A DNA stretch of 64,000 bases from Micractinium sp. NFX-FRZ (lineage: Eukaryota; Chlorophyta; Trebouxiophyceae; Chlorellales; Chlorellaceae). Shown here one piece after another: positions 21,860-32,600 of this stretch. The notes below the pieces were generated by a model, which was not told the origin of the DNA, searched no databases, and saw nothing but the letters and a program-made list of their open reading frames with translations. Position numbers and translations under genes: made by a program. The stretch is from assembly GCA_029339195.1 (NCBI GenBank), contig JAPTJF010000301.1, positions 1-64,000 on the forward strand, in the 5' to 3' direction. How positions within the stretch are numbered: the first letter of the stretch is position 1; the number at the start of each line of letters is the position of its first letter.

Positions 21860-24800
21860 ATGTCGGGAGCGGGCTTGGCAGAGGCAGAGCTGGAGGCGGC
21901 CGGGGTGAAACACGAGGGCACGCTGGAAGCGGAGCTGGAGGGTCTTGATCACGGTTTGGTGAGGGCCGCCACGCTGATGCATCCTGCACCGTGCTGCGTG
22001 ACCCAACCAGGGGCTCGTCACATGTGTGCCACCGGCGGTGCCCGCAGGCGGTGCCCACCGTGGGCACCGACAGCCCTGCACAGACTGTGGCATTATTGCC
22101 CGTGCAATAAGTATGTATGCCGTTGCCGGCCCATGTGTGCAGGCCGATGTGCTGAGGCAGATTGGGCTGGCGGTATCCAAGGTGGCAACCGTCCTGAGCA
22201 GCGCTGCCACCACCGAGACGGGCACCAGCAACGCTCTGGGGGACAAGCAGCTGGTGGCAGATGTGGAGGCCGACAGGTGGGCCACTGCACTCATCTGATA
22301 AAGTAGATGCCACACGCAGGCATGGAGATGCACAAGCGCACACCCACACAGCGCAGGCACGCACAAGCACTGGACACACGCATGTGTGGGGCGGGCTGTC
22401 CGCTTCACCACCCCGCCGGGTGTGGCCCCGCTAGGGTGCACATTCGCTGGGGTGCACAACTCTGCCTGTCACTGCGTACATCCCTGTACGTGCAAAACAC
22501 AGCGTGCTGCTGTGCTGCCCACCAACGCCCGAGCCCCGCCCCTGCAGGTGGGTGTTTGACATGCTGCGCCTCTCCTCCGCCGTGGAGCTGGCCAGCAGCG
22601 AGGAGCAGCCGTGCGACGTGGAGATGGGGGGCAGCGGCTACTCCGTGGCCTTTGACCCCCTGGATGGCTCCTCCATCATCGGCGCCAACTGGGCGGTGAG
22701 CTGGCAGGGGAGGTTGTGTTGCACGCCCCTTGGTGACTGTTGTTAGGGGCAGTTTGGGCCTGCCCTGTTCCAACCGCACTTGCATTCGCTCCCTCTGCCG
22801 CCCTGAGCCCTCTGCTTGTTGTTGTTGCATGTTGGCGTCCTTGTTTGCATGCCCTGAAGCAAGACTGACACAAGAACGCCGTGCCTGCAGGTGGGCAGCA
22901 TCTTTGGCGTGTGGCCGGGGCGCGGCTTCCTGGGGCGAGCTGCCCGCGAGCAGGTGGCTGCCGTCTATGCCGTGTATGGCCCCAGAACGGTGATGGTGGT
23001 GGCGCGGCCAGCAACACGCGGAACAGGGGGCGGGGCAAAGAGCGGGGCAGCAGGCGAGGTGGAGGGTGCGCCAGCGGCGGGGCAGCAGGCGGGCGCGGCA
23101 GCAGACGAGGTGGAGGGCGTGGCGGCAGCGGCAGGGGCCCAGGCGGAGCGGCAGGAGCGGCGGATGGTGGTGCAGGAGTTTGTGCTGAGGAAGCTGCGTG
23201 ATGGTTCGGAGCAGTGGGAGCTTGCCAGGTGGGCAGGTGGGGCTGGGCGGGGTGCACGCTCTGGTGTGGGCAGCAAGGGACGATGCTGCAGGGCGAGGAC
23301 AAGGCAGGCGGGGTGGGCCAGCCTAGGGTGGGCCACGAGAGGTACATGTGTGTTAGCGACATGGCCTGTGCCCCAACCGTTTGCCCGCCCAGGCGCAGCC
23401 CGGCAGCTCCCACCTGTGCCCCGCCTGACCTGCGTGCCCAACCCCTGGCTCACGCCCTCGCCCGCCTGGCCCCTCTTTGCCACGCAGGGACGACGTGCGC
23501 ATCCCCCCAGCCAAGAAAGTGTTTGCCCCCGCCAACCTCAGGGCGCAGGCAGACAACGCAGGTGGGGTGAGGTTTGGGGCGCAGGCGGGGTGGGTGTGGG
23601 TGTGCACCCTCCCATTGCAGCTGTGGGAGGCCGGGGCGCAGGTGATGGCGGGGCACAGGCGGGCTGGGGCCGACGTGCTGTGGGGCAGCCTGCCCAACGG
23701 ACGCCCTTGGCTGCGCTGCTATGGGCACCAAAGCTTTTGGAGCCCTGCCCTGGGGTGTGCTGGGCCGCCATGCTCTGCTGCCGACTGGTGCCTTGCCGCC
23801 CCGGGCGCCCTGCGCTGGCATCCTGGCATGACCCCGACCTGCACTGCCAGGCCTGCTCTCACCACTCTCTTCTTCTGCTGTCAACACATGAACTTTCCAG
23901 GGCCAGTCTCAAGGGCGTCGCCTGCCACCCTCTGCCTGCCTCTTCAACTCTATCTGCATCTAAGCCTCCTTGCCTGCCCCCGCACTGTGTATACTGTGTG
24001 TACTGCACTGCAGCGTACCGCGACCTGGTGCTGCAATGGATGGCGAATCGGTATACCCTGAGATACAGCGGCGGCCTGGTGCCCGACCTGCACCACATAC
24101 TGGCCAAGGTGGGCCTGCCTGCCTGCCCGCCTGCTCTTGCAGCACTTCAGCCACCTGCGCCGCAGCTGCCTCCCGCCTGCACGCCTGCATGTATGCCCGC
24201 CTGCTTGCTTGCCTGCCTGCCTGCCCAGCTGTGCTGCCTTCCTGTGTCCTCTGTTGTGCCGCCGCCAACCCCTCCAAGGGAAGCAGTGCGCCAGGCACCA
24301 GCGCCGGCCCATGCCCTTCTAAGGCAGTCCCAATGTGGCCACCCACCATGCACCGAACCGTGCACCCCGCCCCGCAGGGCGGCGGCGTGTTCTGCAACCC
24401 CACGTCCGCCTCCGCCCCAGCCAAGCTGCGCTGCCTGTATGAGACCTTCCCCCTGGCTCTCATTGCTGAGGCAGCGGGTGGCGCCAGCACCGACGGCAGC
24501 GGCTCGGGTGGGTGGCTTGGCTGCCGGTTGGTGGGGAAGGGGTGTGGGGAGGTTGACAGCGGACGTCGAAAGCAAGCGAAGGTTGTGAAAGCAGAGGACT
24601 GGTTGCGTTCTTGAGCCACTTGCTTGGTCGGTGCCGGCGCTGTTGCGAAACGGCAGGCTCTGCCAGCGCTGAGTGGCTCAGGCAGGGGGGTGGCGGCGCC
24701 ATCGTTATCAGCTTGCCGGCGCCTCTCGCAGCAGGCAGCTGCCCATGCCGCATCCCTTCACGCCCTCACCCTGCTTGCCTGACCTCCTACCTCCCTGCCC

Positions 24801-25119
24801 TGGCCATACCTTCCGGCCGGCCCAGCTGCCCTGCCCCCACTCCTGCCTGCCTGCCCCCCACTGCCATACCCTGCCGTCCTGTATCCAGTGCTGGCCTCTT
24901 CACACACAACTGCCTCCAGCCCTGCCTCCCTTCTCTTCCATCCCTGGCTCAGGGCTGTCGCCACACATCTTGCATGAGCCCTGCCTCCTGGTTGCACCCC
25001 CTCCCGGCTGCCCCGCAGTCCTGGATCAGGTGCTGTCATCTCACGACCAGCGGGGGAGCGTGTGCCTGGGGTCGGCGGATGAGGTGGCCAAGTGCCTGCC
25101 TGCCATGCAGGCCAGCTAG
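21860..25119 (+). CDS. sedoheptulose-1,7-bisphosphatase-like enzyme, redox cysteines absent
   Basis: Eight exons encode about 372 residues: 21860-21958, 22143-22276, 22548-22695, 22891-23228, 23488-23561, 24014-24108, 24378-24507 and 25019-25119. The metal/phosphate motif FDPLDGSS, then SIFGVWPGR, YTLRYSGGLVPDLHHIL and PLALIAEAAGGASTDGSG, match SBPase rather than FBPase. The enzyme should remove the C1 phosphate from sedoheptulose bisphosphate. Where plastid SBPase has the thioredoxin-controlled CGGTAC motif, this protein has TTETGT, so both cysteines are Thr. The N-terminus (MSGAGLAEAELEAAG) is acidic and does not look like a transit peptide, which suggests a cytosolic, redox-independent form. 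About 50 low-complexity residues (Ala/Gly/Glu) are inserted in exon 4. Cytosolic location and kinetics are inference. Confidence 0.85.
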
Positions 25120-25350
25120 CCAGCTAGCGTTGGTCGGCAGCCGTGCCTGCCTGGTGAGAGGCACATGCAAGGCCACATGGTGCAGGCCAGCTACCGAGCT
25201 AGCGTTGGTCGGCAGCCGTTGTGTGCCTGCCTGGTGGGGCAGAGGCGGCACACGCGAGGCCCCACCATGCAGGCCGGTCCCATCACCTGGCCTTGTGTGC
25301 CTGGCTGGTGAGGCTGGGCGGCACACGCTGGCAGCAGCGGCACACGGCAG
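25111..25350 (+). repeat. tandem repeat across the SBPase stop codon and 3' flank
   Basis: Units of about 75-85 bases begin gccagcta, continue gagctagcgttggtcggcag and contain gtgcctgcctggtg. The first starts in the last codons at about 25111, the second at about 25187 and a weaker third at about 25270. The array therefore starts inside the coding sequence and runs into the 3' flank. Confidence 0.75.
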
Positions 25351-27905
25351 GCCTCACACGCCACCCTTCCAAGCTGCTGCTGCTGCACGGCTCTGCACTT
25401 GCCATCACCAGCCCTGCACGGCAGCGCAGGTACCCACCCCCCAGGCGTCTTGCTGGCCCCTCAGCTGTGCCCTCCCGCATGCCCAGCCCTCTTGCTTTGA
25501 ACCGCCACGCCTCTGGCTGGCTCTTTGCCTTTGCGCTCACACCTCCCAAACAGGTGTCTGGCTTACATTTGGCCCAAGGTAACCCAATAGCTAAGGTGCG
25601 AAGCGGTGTGTGGCTGAAGCAGAGGCTCCTTCTGTGGAGGCGGGTTGCTCGAGTCATTTGAAAGAGTCGTTGGAACAAGGCAACCCAGCGGTGGTGGTAG
25701 AATGTGTGTGGTAAAGATCAGGGGAGGCGGCGGCGCGGGCAAAGCGGCCGCACGGCTCTCGGAGGGCTCGCGCTCTCGGGCGGAGCACACAACTTATGAA
25801 ATAAAGAAAAGGCGCGCACACTACTCACGCAAACACAGAAGGACAGGGGTGTGGTGGTCGGTAGGGTGGTGTCAAAACAAACAGCCCAGGAAGGCGGGGC
25901 GGGGCGGGGTGGGAGGGCGCAGCACAGGCAGCACATCGGGTGGGACCCGGGCAATTGGCCGCTGCTGCCCACAGCTGCCTGCCGGTACAGTGGTTAGCTA
26001 CAGATGAGGTGGGAGGCGCTGCCCTGCAGCCGGGAAGCGACAGGGGGAGTGGGGGCAGAGAGGGTGGGTCAGTCAACCGTCAGAAACGCATCAAGGGGGC
26101 CGACGTGCTGGTCACAGCATGCACAGCAGCTGGCCCACCGGGTCACCCAAGGCGTGCACGCACCTTGATGAGAAGGGGACAGCGTCCGTGGCAGTTGGTT
26201 CGCGGCTCGGTTCAAGGGGCGAGCACACGGGTGAGAAGAGAGGGACCCGCGTGGGGATACATGGGAGTCGGAAAACGGGGGGTGGCGGGGCAGCCTGACA
26301 CAGGACCGGCTGGCAAATAGGTAGGTGGAGGGGGGGAGGGTCAGTGCGGATCGGCAGAAGCTAAGGAGGGGGAAGGGGGGCAACGGGAAAGGGGCGCGCA
26401 TGTAGTTGCAGCACGGTGGGGTTATTTGAGCAAGGGAGGGGGGGAAGGGCGCACTCTCTCACTTTCACGCAACAGAAAGGGGGGAAGGGAGGGCGTCGTA
26501 CCTTCGGAGGGGGGAGTCCGTCACAGGCGCCAGGCATAAAGAGGGAGTAGAGCAGAGGGGTGGGTACGGCGACAACCAGCGGGGTTTGGCAGCGGGCCTT
26601 GGGTTTCAAACAGACTAGGGAAGGGCGGGTGGTTCTCAGAAAGCGGGGTGGTTGGGTGGCTAGGGCGTGAGTTGTGGCTGGCTAGGGGGCTCGGGGTGCC
26701 AAAGCTAGGAGGGGAGGGGCTGGCTGGCGTGCCGTTGGGGGCGGGGGGGCGGGCGGGCGACGCCTTCTGGCGGCGCCTCCCGTGCTTGCGCCGGGGTTGG
26801 CGGCAGGGGCGGGGGGGAAGAGAGACAGGTAGCGCTGCCGTCGGGGCAGGGGGGGCGGGGGGGTACGGGAAGGGGAGAGCATAGCATGCGCTACTGAGGC
26901 TACTGCAAGGAGATTCAATAAGATGTCCTGCCGGTTGCGTGGGGCCGCTAGCTACGGGGGGGAAAGGGGGAAGTGGAGACGACATAAAAGGAGGGGTGTG
27001 TTTTGGGTGGGGCGCGGGGAGAGCGGGCGGCCTGTTGGCGGCTGCCCGCACGCGTGCATGCTGCAGGTGCGGCAGCAGGAAAAATGCGGTGGCAGGGGGC
27101 GGGGCGGGCGGGCGGGCTTGAGACATGGGCAGCGGGCCCGGCCGCGCCACGCGCTGCCGCTCCCCGCGCGGGGTGGGGTGGGGTGGGGGTGCGCAGAGGC
27201 GCGCGGCTGGCGCAAAAATAGGTGGTGGTGGTGGGGGGGGGGGGATCTGGAGCCGCCAGTCGGCGCGTGCCGCCAAGAATGTAAGGTGACACGAGGCAGA
27301 GAGCACCCGGCGGTGGTGGCCTGGGCGCACGAAGGGCATATCATTGCGCTGTGTGCGGGTGGTGTGGGGTCAGTCAGCTCTGGGTGCGGTGCGGTGCGGT
27401 GGTGCGCTTGTGTGGGGTAGATAGGGATTGGCGGGGGTGAGTTGGGGGGGCAGGGGGTAAGCAGCGCGGGGGTGGGGGACGTGCGACCAGGAATGAAGGG
27501 GCAGTGGGGCAAGCTGGAATGAAATGGATGCCAGCACTGGAGAGAAAAATTCAGGGGGGGGGGGAAGGGGGCTGCGTGAGGATGTGGGCAGGGACTGTGC
27601 ATGCTTGCCCCGCAGAATAAGGGGCACCGCCTTGTGGCGGCCAGCCGGTGGGTCAGATGGGCGGGCGCATTTGGGTGCTCAGGCAGGCGGGGCGCATGGG
27701 GCATCGTGAGCAATCGGTGAGAGGGGGCGAAGATAGAGGCAGGAGCAGAGGAGAGAGAATGTGAGTCATTGCCGTTTGCGGAGGGGCGGGAGGGGCGGGC
27801 CCCTTGTGGGGCAGCCTCCCATAAATGTCATGTCATGTGATGTGATGCGGGGGGCGCGCCGGCGGAGCGGTTGGTGCGCCGCCGGGCGGCTTTGGTTGGG
27901 TGGGC
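25120..27905. other. gene-poor region with strong G bias on the plus strand
   Basis: After the tandem repeats, about 25700-27760 is dominated by G-rich plus-strand sequence with many runs of four or more G (for example around 27231-27242). Long frames on both strands are Gly- or Pro-rich translations of this bias and lack family sense. The minus strand here would be C-rich sequence downstream of the GATA gene, possibly a long 3' untranslated region. A small direct repeat, gtcatgtcatgtgatgtgatg, lies at about 27827-27847. No gene can be supported. Confidence 0.6.
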
Positions 27906-30900
27906 TCAAAGGCCTGCCAGCGTGGGTGCCGCGGGCAGCCGCAGCTGCGGTGCCAGCATGGGCGCCACGGGGGAGAGCGGCGCGGCGGAGGGCAGGACCG
28001 AGGGGGAGGCCAGGCCGGCGGCGGGCTTGGCGGGCGACGGGGGCTGCTGCTGCTGCTGCGCGGCAGCCGCGCCTGCAAACTTCGACTGGATGCCAAACTG
28101 CAGGCCAGAGGAGCAGCAGGGAGGGCAGGGAGGGCAGGGTTGAGTGGCGCGCGCTTGGGGAAGAAAGGGCTCGGCTTCACGGCACTGTCCAGGCGCCGCC
28201 GGCTGACGCAGCGCACCTCCAATACCAATACAGTCTAGTATAGCGCACGCTGCCCGCCACTCGCTGCGCCCCGGTACCCTGCCACCTCACCCCAGCCAAC
28301 AGGCACTGCTGCCCCACCGCCGCCCCCCCACCTGCGTGTCGAGCTCCGCCATGAAGCGGCGCAGCCTCTTGGTGGCCGCCCCCGCCACCTCGCGAGACCG
28401 CAGCGCCGCCGCCTGCTTGGCCGCCAGCACCTGCGCCACCGCCGCCACCGCCGCATTGGCGGCGTGCGCCTCGTGCACAGCCATCTCCAGCTCCCCATTC
28501 AAGCGGACGAGCTCCAGAACCTTGGCGGGGGGCAGGCAGCGGCTGAGGTCGGCTAGGTCCACTGGGACCACCTGCCGGGGAGGAGGGGAGGGGGAGGGGA
28601 CGGGTAGGGTGGTGGAGGGTGAGGTGAGGCGGCTTGGGGGGGAGGCAAAGTGGAGAGCGGTGCTGGGGTGGCAGGGGCAGGGTGGACGGCAGGGCCTCAG
28701 CCCCAGCAAGCAACAGCACAGCACAGCACTATCTTGAGGCAGGCGCAACACAGAGCAGGCAGAGCCTGACGCAGGCGCACCTTGTGGTGGTGCGGCGCCG
28801 CCGCGCCGGGCCCGTCATACTTGGCCGCCAGAGCGGCAAACGAGTCGTGGTTGAACTGCTCAGGCTCCAGCCCGTGCCCCGCCTGCTGGCTGAGGCTGGC
28901 GGTGCGGGAGGAGGGGGAGGCGGCGCCCGAGCCGGCAGTGCAGGCCGCAGGGGGCGGCACGCCCGCCGCAAGCGAGGCCGCCGCATAGTGCGCCGCCGCG
29001 TGCTGCGCCTGCTGCGCCTGCTGCGCCTGGCTGGCCTGCTGTGCCTGCTGTGCCTGCTTGGCGCTCATGGTCATGAGGTTGACGGCGGCGTAGCAGTCGG
29101 CGCCGCCGGCGCCGGGGGCGGGCGGCCACGACACCTCCTCCGGGCAGGAGGAGGAGGGGAGGGAGTAGTCCGAAGAGGAGGAAGGGGTGGCTGCCCGCAG
29201 AGAGTCCTCCAGACCGGCGCCACCTGCGGCATCGCCGCCCTCGCCGGCCCACTCGCCTGCACGGCAGACGAACGCCAGCAGCGGTGCGGGGTCAGGCCAG
29301 GCAAGGAGGGGCATGCGGCAGGAGAGGAAGGCAAGAGACCCGGCCGCTGCCCCGCTGCCACTCTGCCAAAGCGGTGCACCGCTTGCACGACAGCACAGCG
29401 GCGGCGGGCTGTGCACTCCACACTGCGCTCCACGCTGCAGTTAGCACACACACACCTGTGCGTGCGTAGCGCGCCGTCCTGACAGCAGCCTCCTCCGCGG
29501 CGCGGCGCGCCGGGCGGCGCGTGCTGGCGGCCGCCTGCGGCGCGGGCGCCGTCATGCCCCACGCCTCAAAATCGGGCTCCAGCGACCCGTAGCTGTCCAT
29601 CGCCAGCCCAGCAATGCTGCGGGGAGCCTCGGCGTAGGCTGCCGCAGCGGCACGGCTGCCGCCATACTTGTGGGTGGAAGCGGTGGCATAGTGCTTGGCG
29701 CCCGGCTGCAGGGCAGCTGCGGGGGCAGCCGACAGCTTGCGCCGCTTGGCGCCCTCCTGCTCCGCGCGCATCTTGCGTGTGCGCTTCACCCTGCACGCAT
29801 CGGAGCATAAATAATCCTGGATCCAACAAGGTACAAAAGTGCGGTCAAGCAATGCATGCTGTGGGTGCAGAGGAAACACATGCGCTATGCACCGCTAAAC
29901 ACAGGCGTGCGGGCACAATACGCCGCTGCGCTAAGGCTCCCAAAAGGGAGCATTGCAGGTGGGAGGCAGCACACGTCATACATGGCGCCTGGCCGCTGCC
30001 GTATGCACAGCCTTCATACCCACCCACCCACCCACCCGCACGCGTTGCACAGAGTCTTGGGGCCTGCAACGTGGGGAGCAACAGGCGTAAGAGAGCGCGC
30101 CTCAGTCGCAGGAGAGGAACGGGGGGAAGGACCGGGATTGAGGCACCGGTGCACCGCTCCTGCTTGCTTATTTTGACTTCCTGCTGCTGCTGCAATGCAC
30201 CGCTGCACCAGCTGGTTTTTTCTGCTCGCCCTGCAGCCACCCAGCAGCCTAGCGCCCAGCCCCCCGACTCACCCAGCGGCCCCTCCCGCCACTGCGGCGT
30301 CTTGGTGGCGCCGCACTTGGTGCAGCACTTGACGCCGTTCAAGGCGCCCAGCGAGAAAGGGTACTCCTCATCATCGAACATCAGCACCTCGCCAGCCAGG
30401 GGCTGCACGCCCGCAGCTGCGCTGCTAACTTCGTGTGCCGTCGCGCCGTCGTGCGCCATGGCGGCCGCCAGCAGCGTGGAGGCTGCCAGCGCTTGTGTCA
30501 TTTCGAGCTGCGTCAGGTTGCCTGCACCGTCACCAGGGAGGGCACAGGGTGGAGAACAGCGGGGGGTCGGTGTGCAGCCGGAAGTGGTGTCGGACTGTTG
30601 CTCTTGGGGACCGGAGGCCTCCGAACTGACCGAGTGTGCCCAGGGGAGGAGAATATGAAGCCAGCAGGAGCAGGCGACACCCGGTTGCGGTGGACTGGGC
30701 GGCGCCAGCCATATAAATGAGAGCGATCGCGGGCAGGTGACGCCCAAGGAGCGTGGGGATGGCGTGTGCAGGTCAAAACATGTGCATGGGAGCGCGAGCA
30801 GTGCAAGAAGAATAGGACCTCCAAACCTGAGCGCCCGGAAGAAGGCGCCGCCGCCCTCCTCAAGCTTGGCCAAGCGGGTTGCAGTGAGACTGCCCCTGCC

Positions 30901-31063
30901 TCCGAGGTTGTTGCACTCCAATAACACGCAACAGACCGCAAAAAAGGCTGCGACAAGCCGCAGCTTGGCATGACCGAGCTTTGGTGCTCGGCCCCTCCGC
31001 ACTCAACCTTGCGGAGGCCCAATTGTCTGCCCGAGCCTCACCTCCGGATGAATCGCAGCTCAT
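27906..31063 (-). CDS. GATA-type zinc-finger transcription factor
   Basis: Seven exons on the minus strand (31063-31042, 30521-30273, 30063-30036, 29790-29456, 29256-28781, 28571-28332, 28097-27906) encode about 513 residues, all GT-AG and phase-consistent. The finger spans three exons. C74-x2-C77, then GATKTPQWREGPLG, then 96-CNACG, gives C-x2-C-x18-C-x2-C, the plant spacing. It is followed by a basic tail (VKRTRKMRAEQEGAKRRK). Exon 1 encodes only seven full codons; exon 3 has 28 bases. After the finger come Ala/Gln-rich segments with QAQQ repeats, and a helical region (about 370-450, LELVRLNGELEMAV) that may form a coiled coil. It is expected in the nucleus, binding GATA sites; target genes cannot be told from the sequence. 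It diverges from POP4 across 1.1 kb. Confidence 0.85.
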
Positions 31064-31260
31064 ATGAGGCGCCTCCTTCAGAAGGAGATCACAAAGGCGA
31101 TCGCACGAGACGAGAGCCGTGCAGGGGCTGAAGGGCAATTCTGATAAATGAAATGAAGATGGTCTAGACGCTCGAAACAATGCAGGGCAGGCGAGCCTTG
31201 GGGCCTTTCCCCACCGCCGCAAAATGAACCCCCGGGTCGACTCCCTCGATATCCAGACAG

Positions 31261-31284
31261 GTCAGCGGGTGCCAACCCGCTGAC
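31261..31284. repeat. perfect 10-bp inverted repeat with 4-base loop
   Basis: gtcagcgggt, loop gcca, then acccgctgac. It can form a hairpin or bind a dimeric regulator. It lies about 200 bases upstream of the GATA start codon. Confidence 0.7.
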
Positions 31285-32148
31285 GGGGGTGCCACTCCGA
31301 GTGCCCTGTGGCCAGAGGCGCCGGGTGGCAGGCTGCGCGCCTCTGTTTGGGCACTTTTGGCAGGCCGCCGACGCCCCCGCCACCGGCCAGCAGGGCAAGC
31401 ATGGTAAGTGTGTGGCCAGGAGGGGCCGGGCCCCAGCACCTGCAATGCAAGATGCCACCTGTGGCAGAGATGGTTGGGTTTGAGGCCGGAATTTGATCCG
31501 AAAGCTTGCTGTGGCCTGCTGAACACGTGCTGGGGGCAGTCGGGCAGGCGTCCCGCAGTAGGGTCCCGCCTGGTGGTTGGCTGGGTGGGGACTGCTATGC
31601 AGCACTGCAAATGCATGCACATGCATGTTTGCGCTGCAACGTGTACGCCACACACATTTGTTTGTAAAGGACGCTGCTCCATTCGTGCCTGGCGTGACCA
31701 TGGTCGTTGGGCCAATGTTTGGTAGTACAAGTATCCAACTGGATTGGAAGGTTGCGTCGTTGCACATGTGAGCCCCGTGGAGCGAGGAGTGTTCATCAGT
31801 GCTGCAGTCAGACAAGATGCCCCTCCCATGACCGGCGCTCTTTGGGTGTGGGGCGCGACGGTGCTTGCCATGGCGCAGCCGTGAGCCCTGTGGCATGGGG
31901 TGAGCAGGGACGGGCGCGGTGAAGCCTGGTCCGCGTGATCGAATGACAATAGTGTTGCTGTGGTTCTTGGGTGCGAGTGCGCACAAAATGTACACTGCCT
32001 GCTTCGAAGAGGAGTGTTATGCTCTGGGGCCCATTGCACTCTACCTGCTGCCGCCAGCTGTGCCGCCACCTGCCCGCCGGCGCCCTGCATGTGGTGAGGA
32101 CGGCCGAGCGCTTCGGCTCAGAAGGCGGCGAGCATTACACCAGTGCAG

Positions 32149-32174
32149 CTATATATACACCCCTATATATACAC
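32149..32174 (+). promoter_or_regulatory. duplicated TATA-like box before POP4
   Basis: The 12-mer ctatatatacac occurs twice, at 32149-32160 and 32163-32174, with a 14-base period. The ATG follows at 32187. In this GC-rich sequence two TATA-like boxes are unlikely by chance, but they sit only 13-38 bases from the start codon. Confidence 0.6.
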
Positions 32175-32186
32175 TCTTGTCGCAGC

Positions 32187-32568
32187 ATGTCGGACCTCAA
32201 AAGCGGCGGCGTGAGCCCAGGAGGGCCCCGCGTCAGCTCGACGAAGAAGCGAAGGTAATCAGGATAGCAGCCTTCCAACGATGGTGCTGCCTAGTGCGAG
32301 CTACAGGCAGGCCGACTCACTGGCCTGCGCCGCCGCTGCCTCCGCCGCCGCCGCTACTTGCTGCCTGCCTATAGGTTGGCGGCGCTGGAGCAGAGCCTGC
32401 GAGGCTCTTCTGGCAATGGCAGCTCCCCACAAAGCAGCGGGCTGCCCCGCAATGTCAGCAACTCGCAATTACGGCCAGCAGGCGTTGGCGGAGGCAACGG
32501 CGGGGGCAGGGCCAGAGTGAGTCGCAGCGGCGGGCGGGCAGCCGACACCAGCGGCGATCAGCAGCAGC

Positions 32569-32600
<32 letters not shown>

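Larger units (their letters stand above)
31064..32186. other. divergent intergenic region, GATA to POP4
   Basis: This holds the promoters of both genes. A perfect inverted repeat lies at 31261-31284 and a duplicated TATA-like motif at 32149-32174. An open minus-strand frame of about 300 codons (31078-31995) has no family sense and is not called. Confidence 0.5.

Noticed and set aside
26521..27339. Pro-rich minus-strand frame of 272 codons
   Set aside because: It is the translation of the G-biased stretch; composition alone explains its length.
31078..31995. Open minus-strand frame of 305 codons between the GATA and POP4 genes
   Set aside because: It runs across the GATA exon 1 and promoter region, has no recognisable domain and no splice support; long frames are common by chance in GC-rich DNA.
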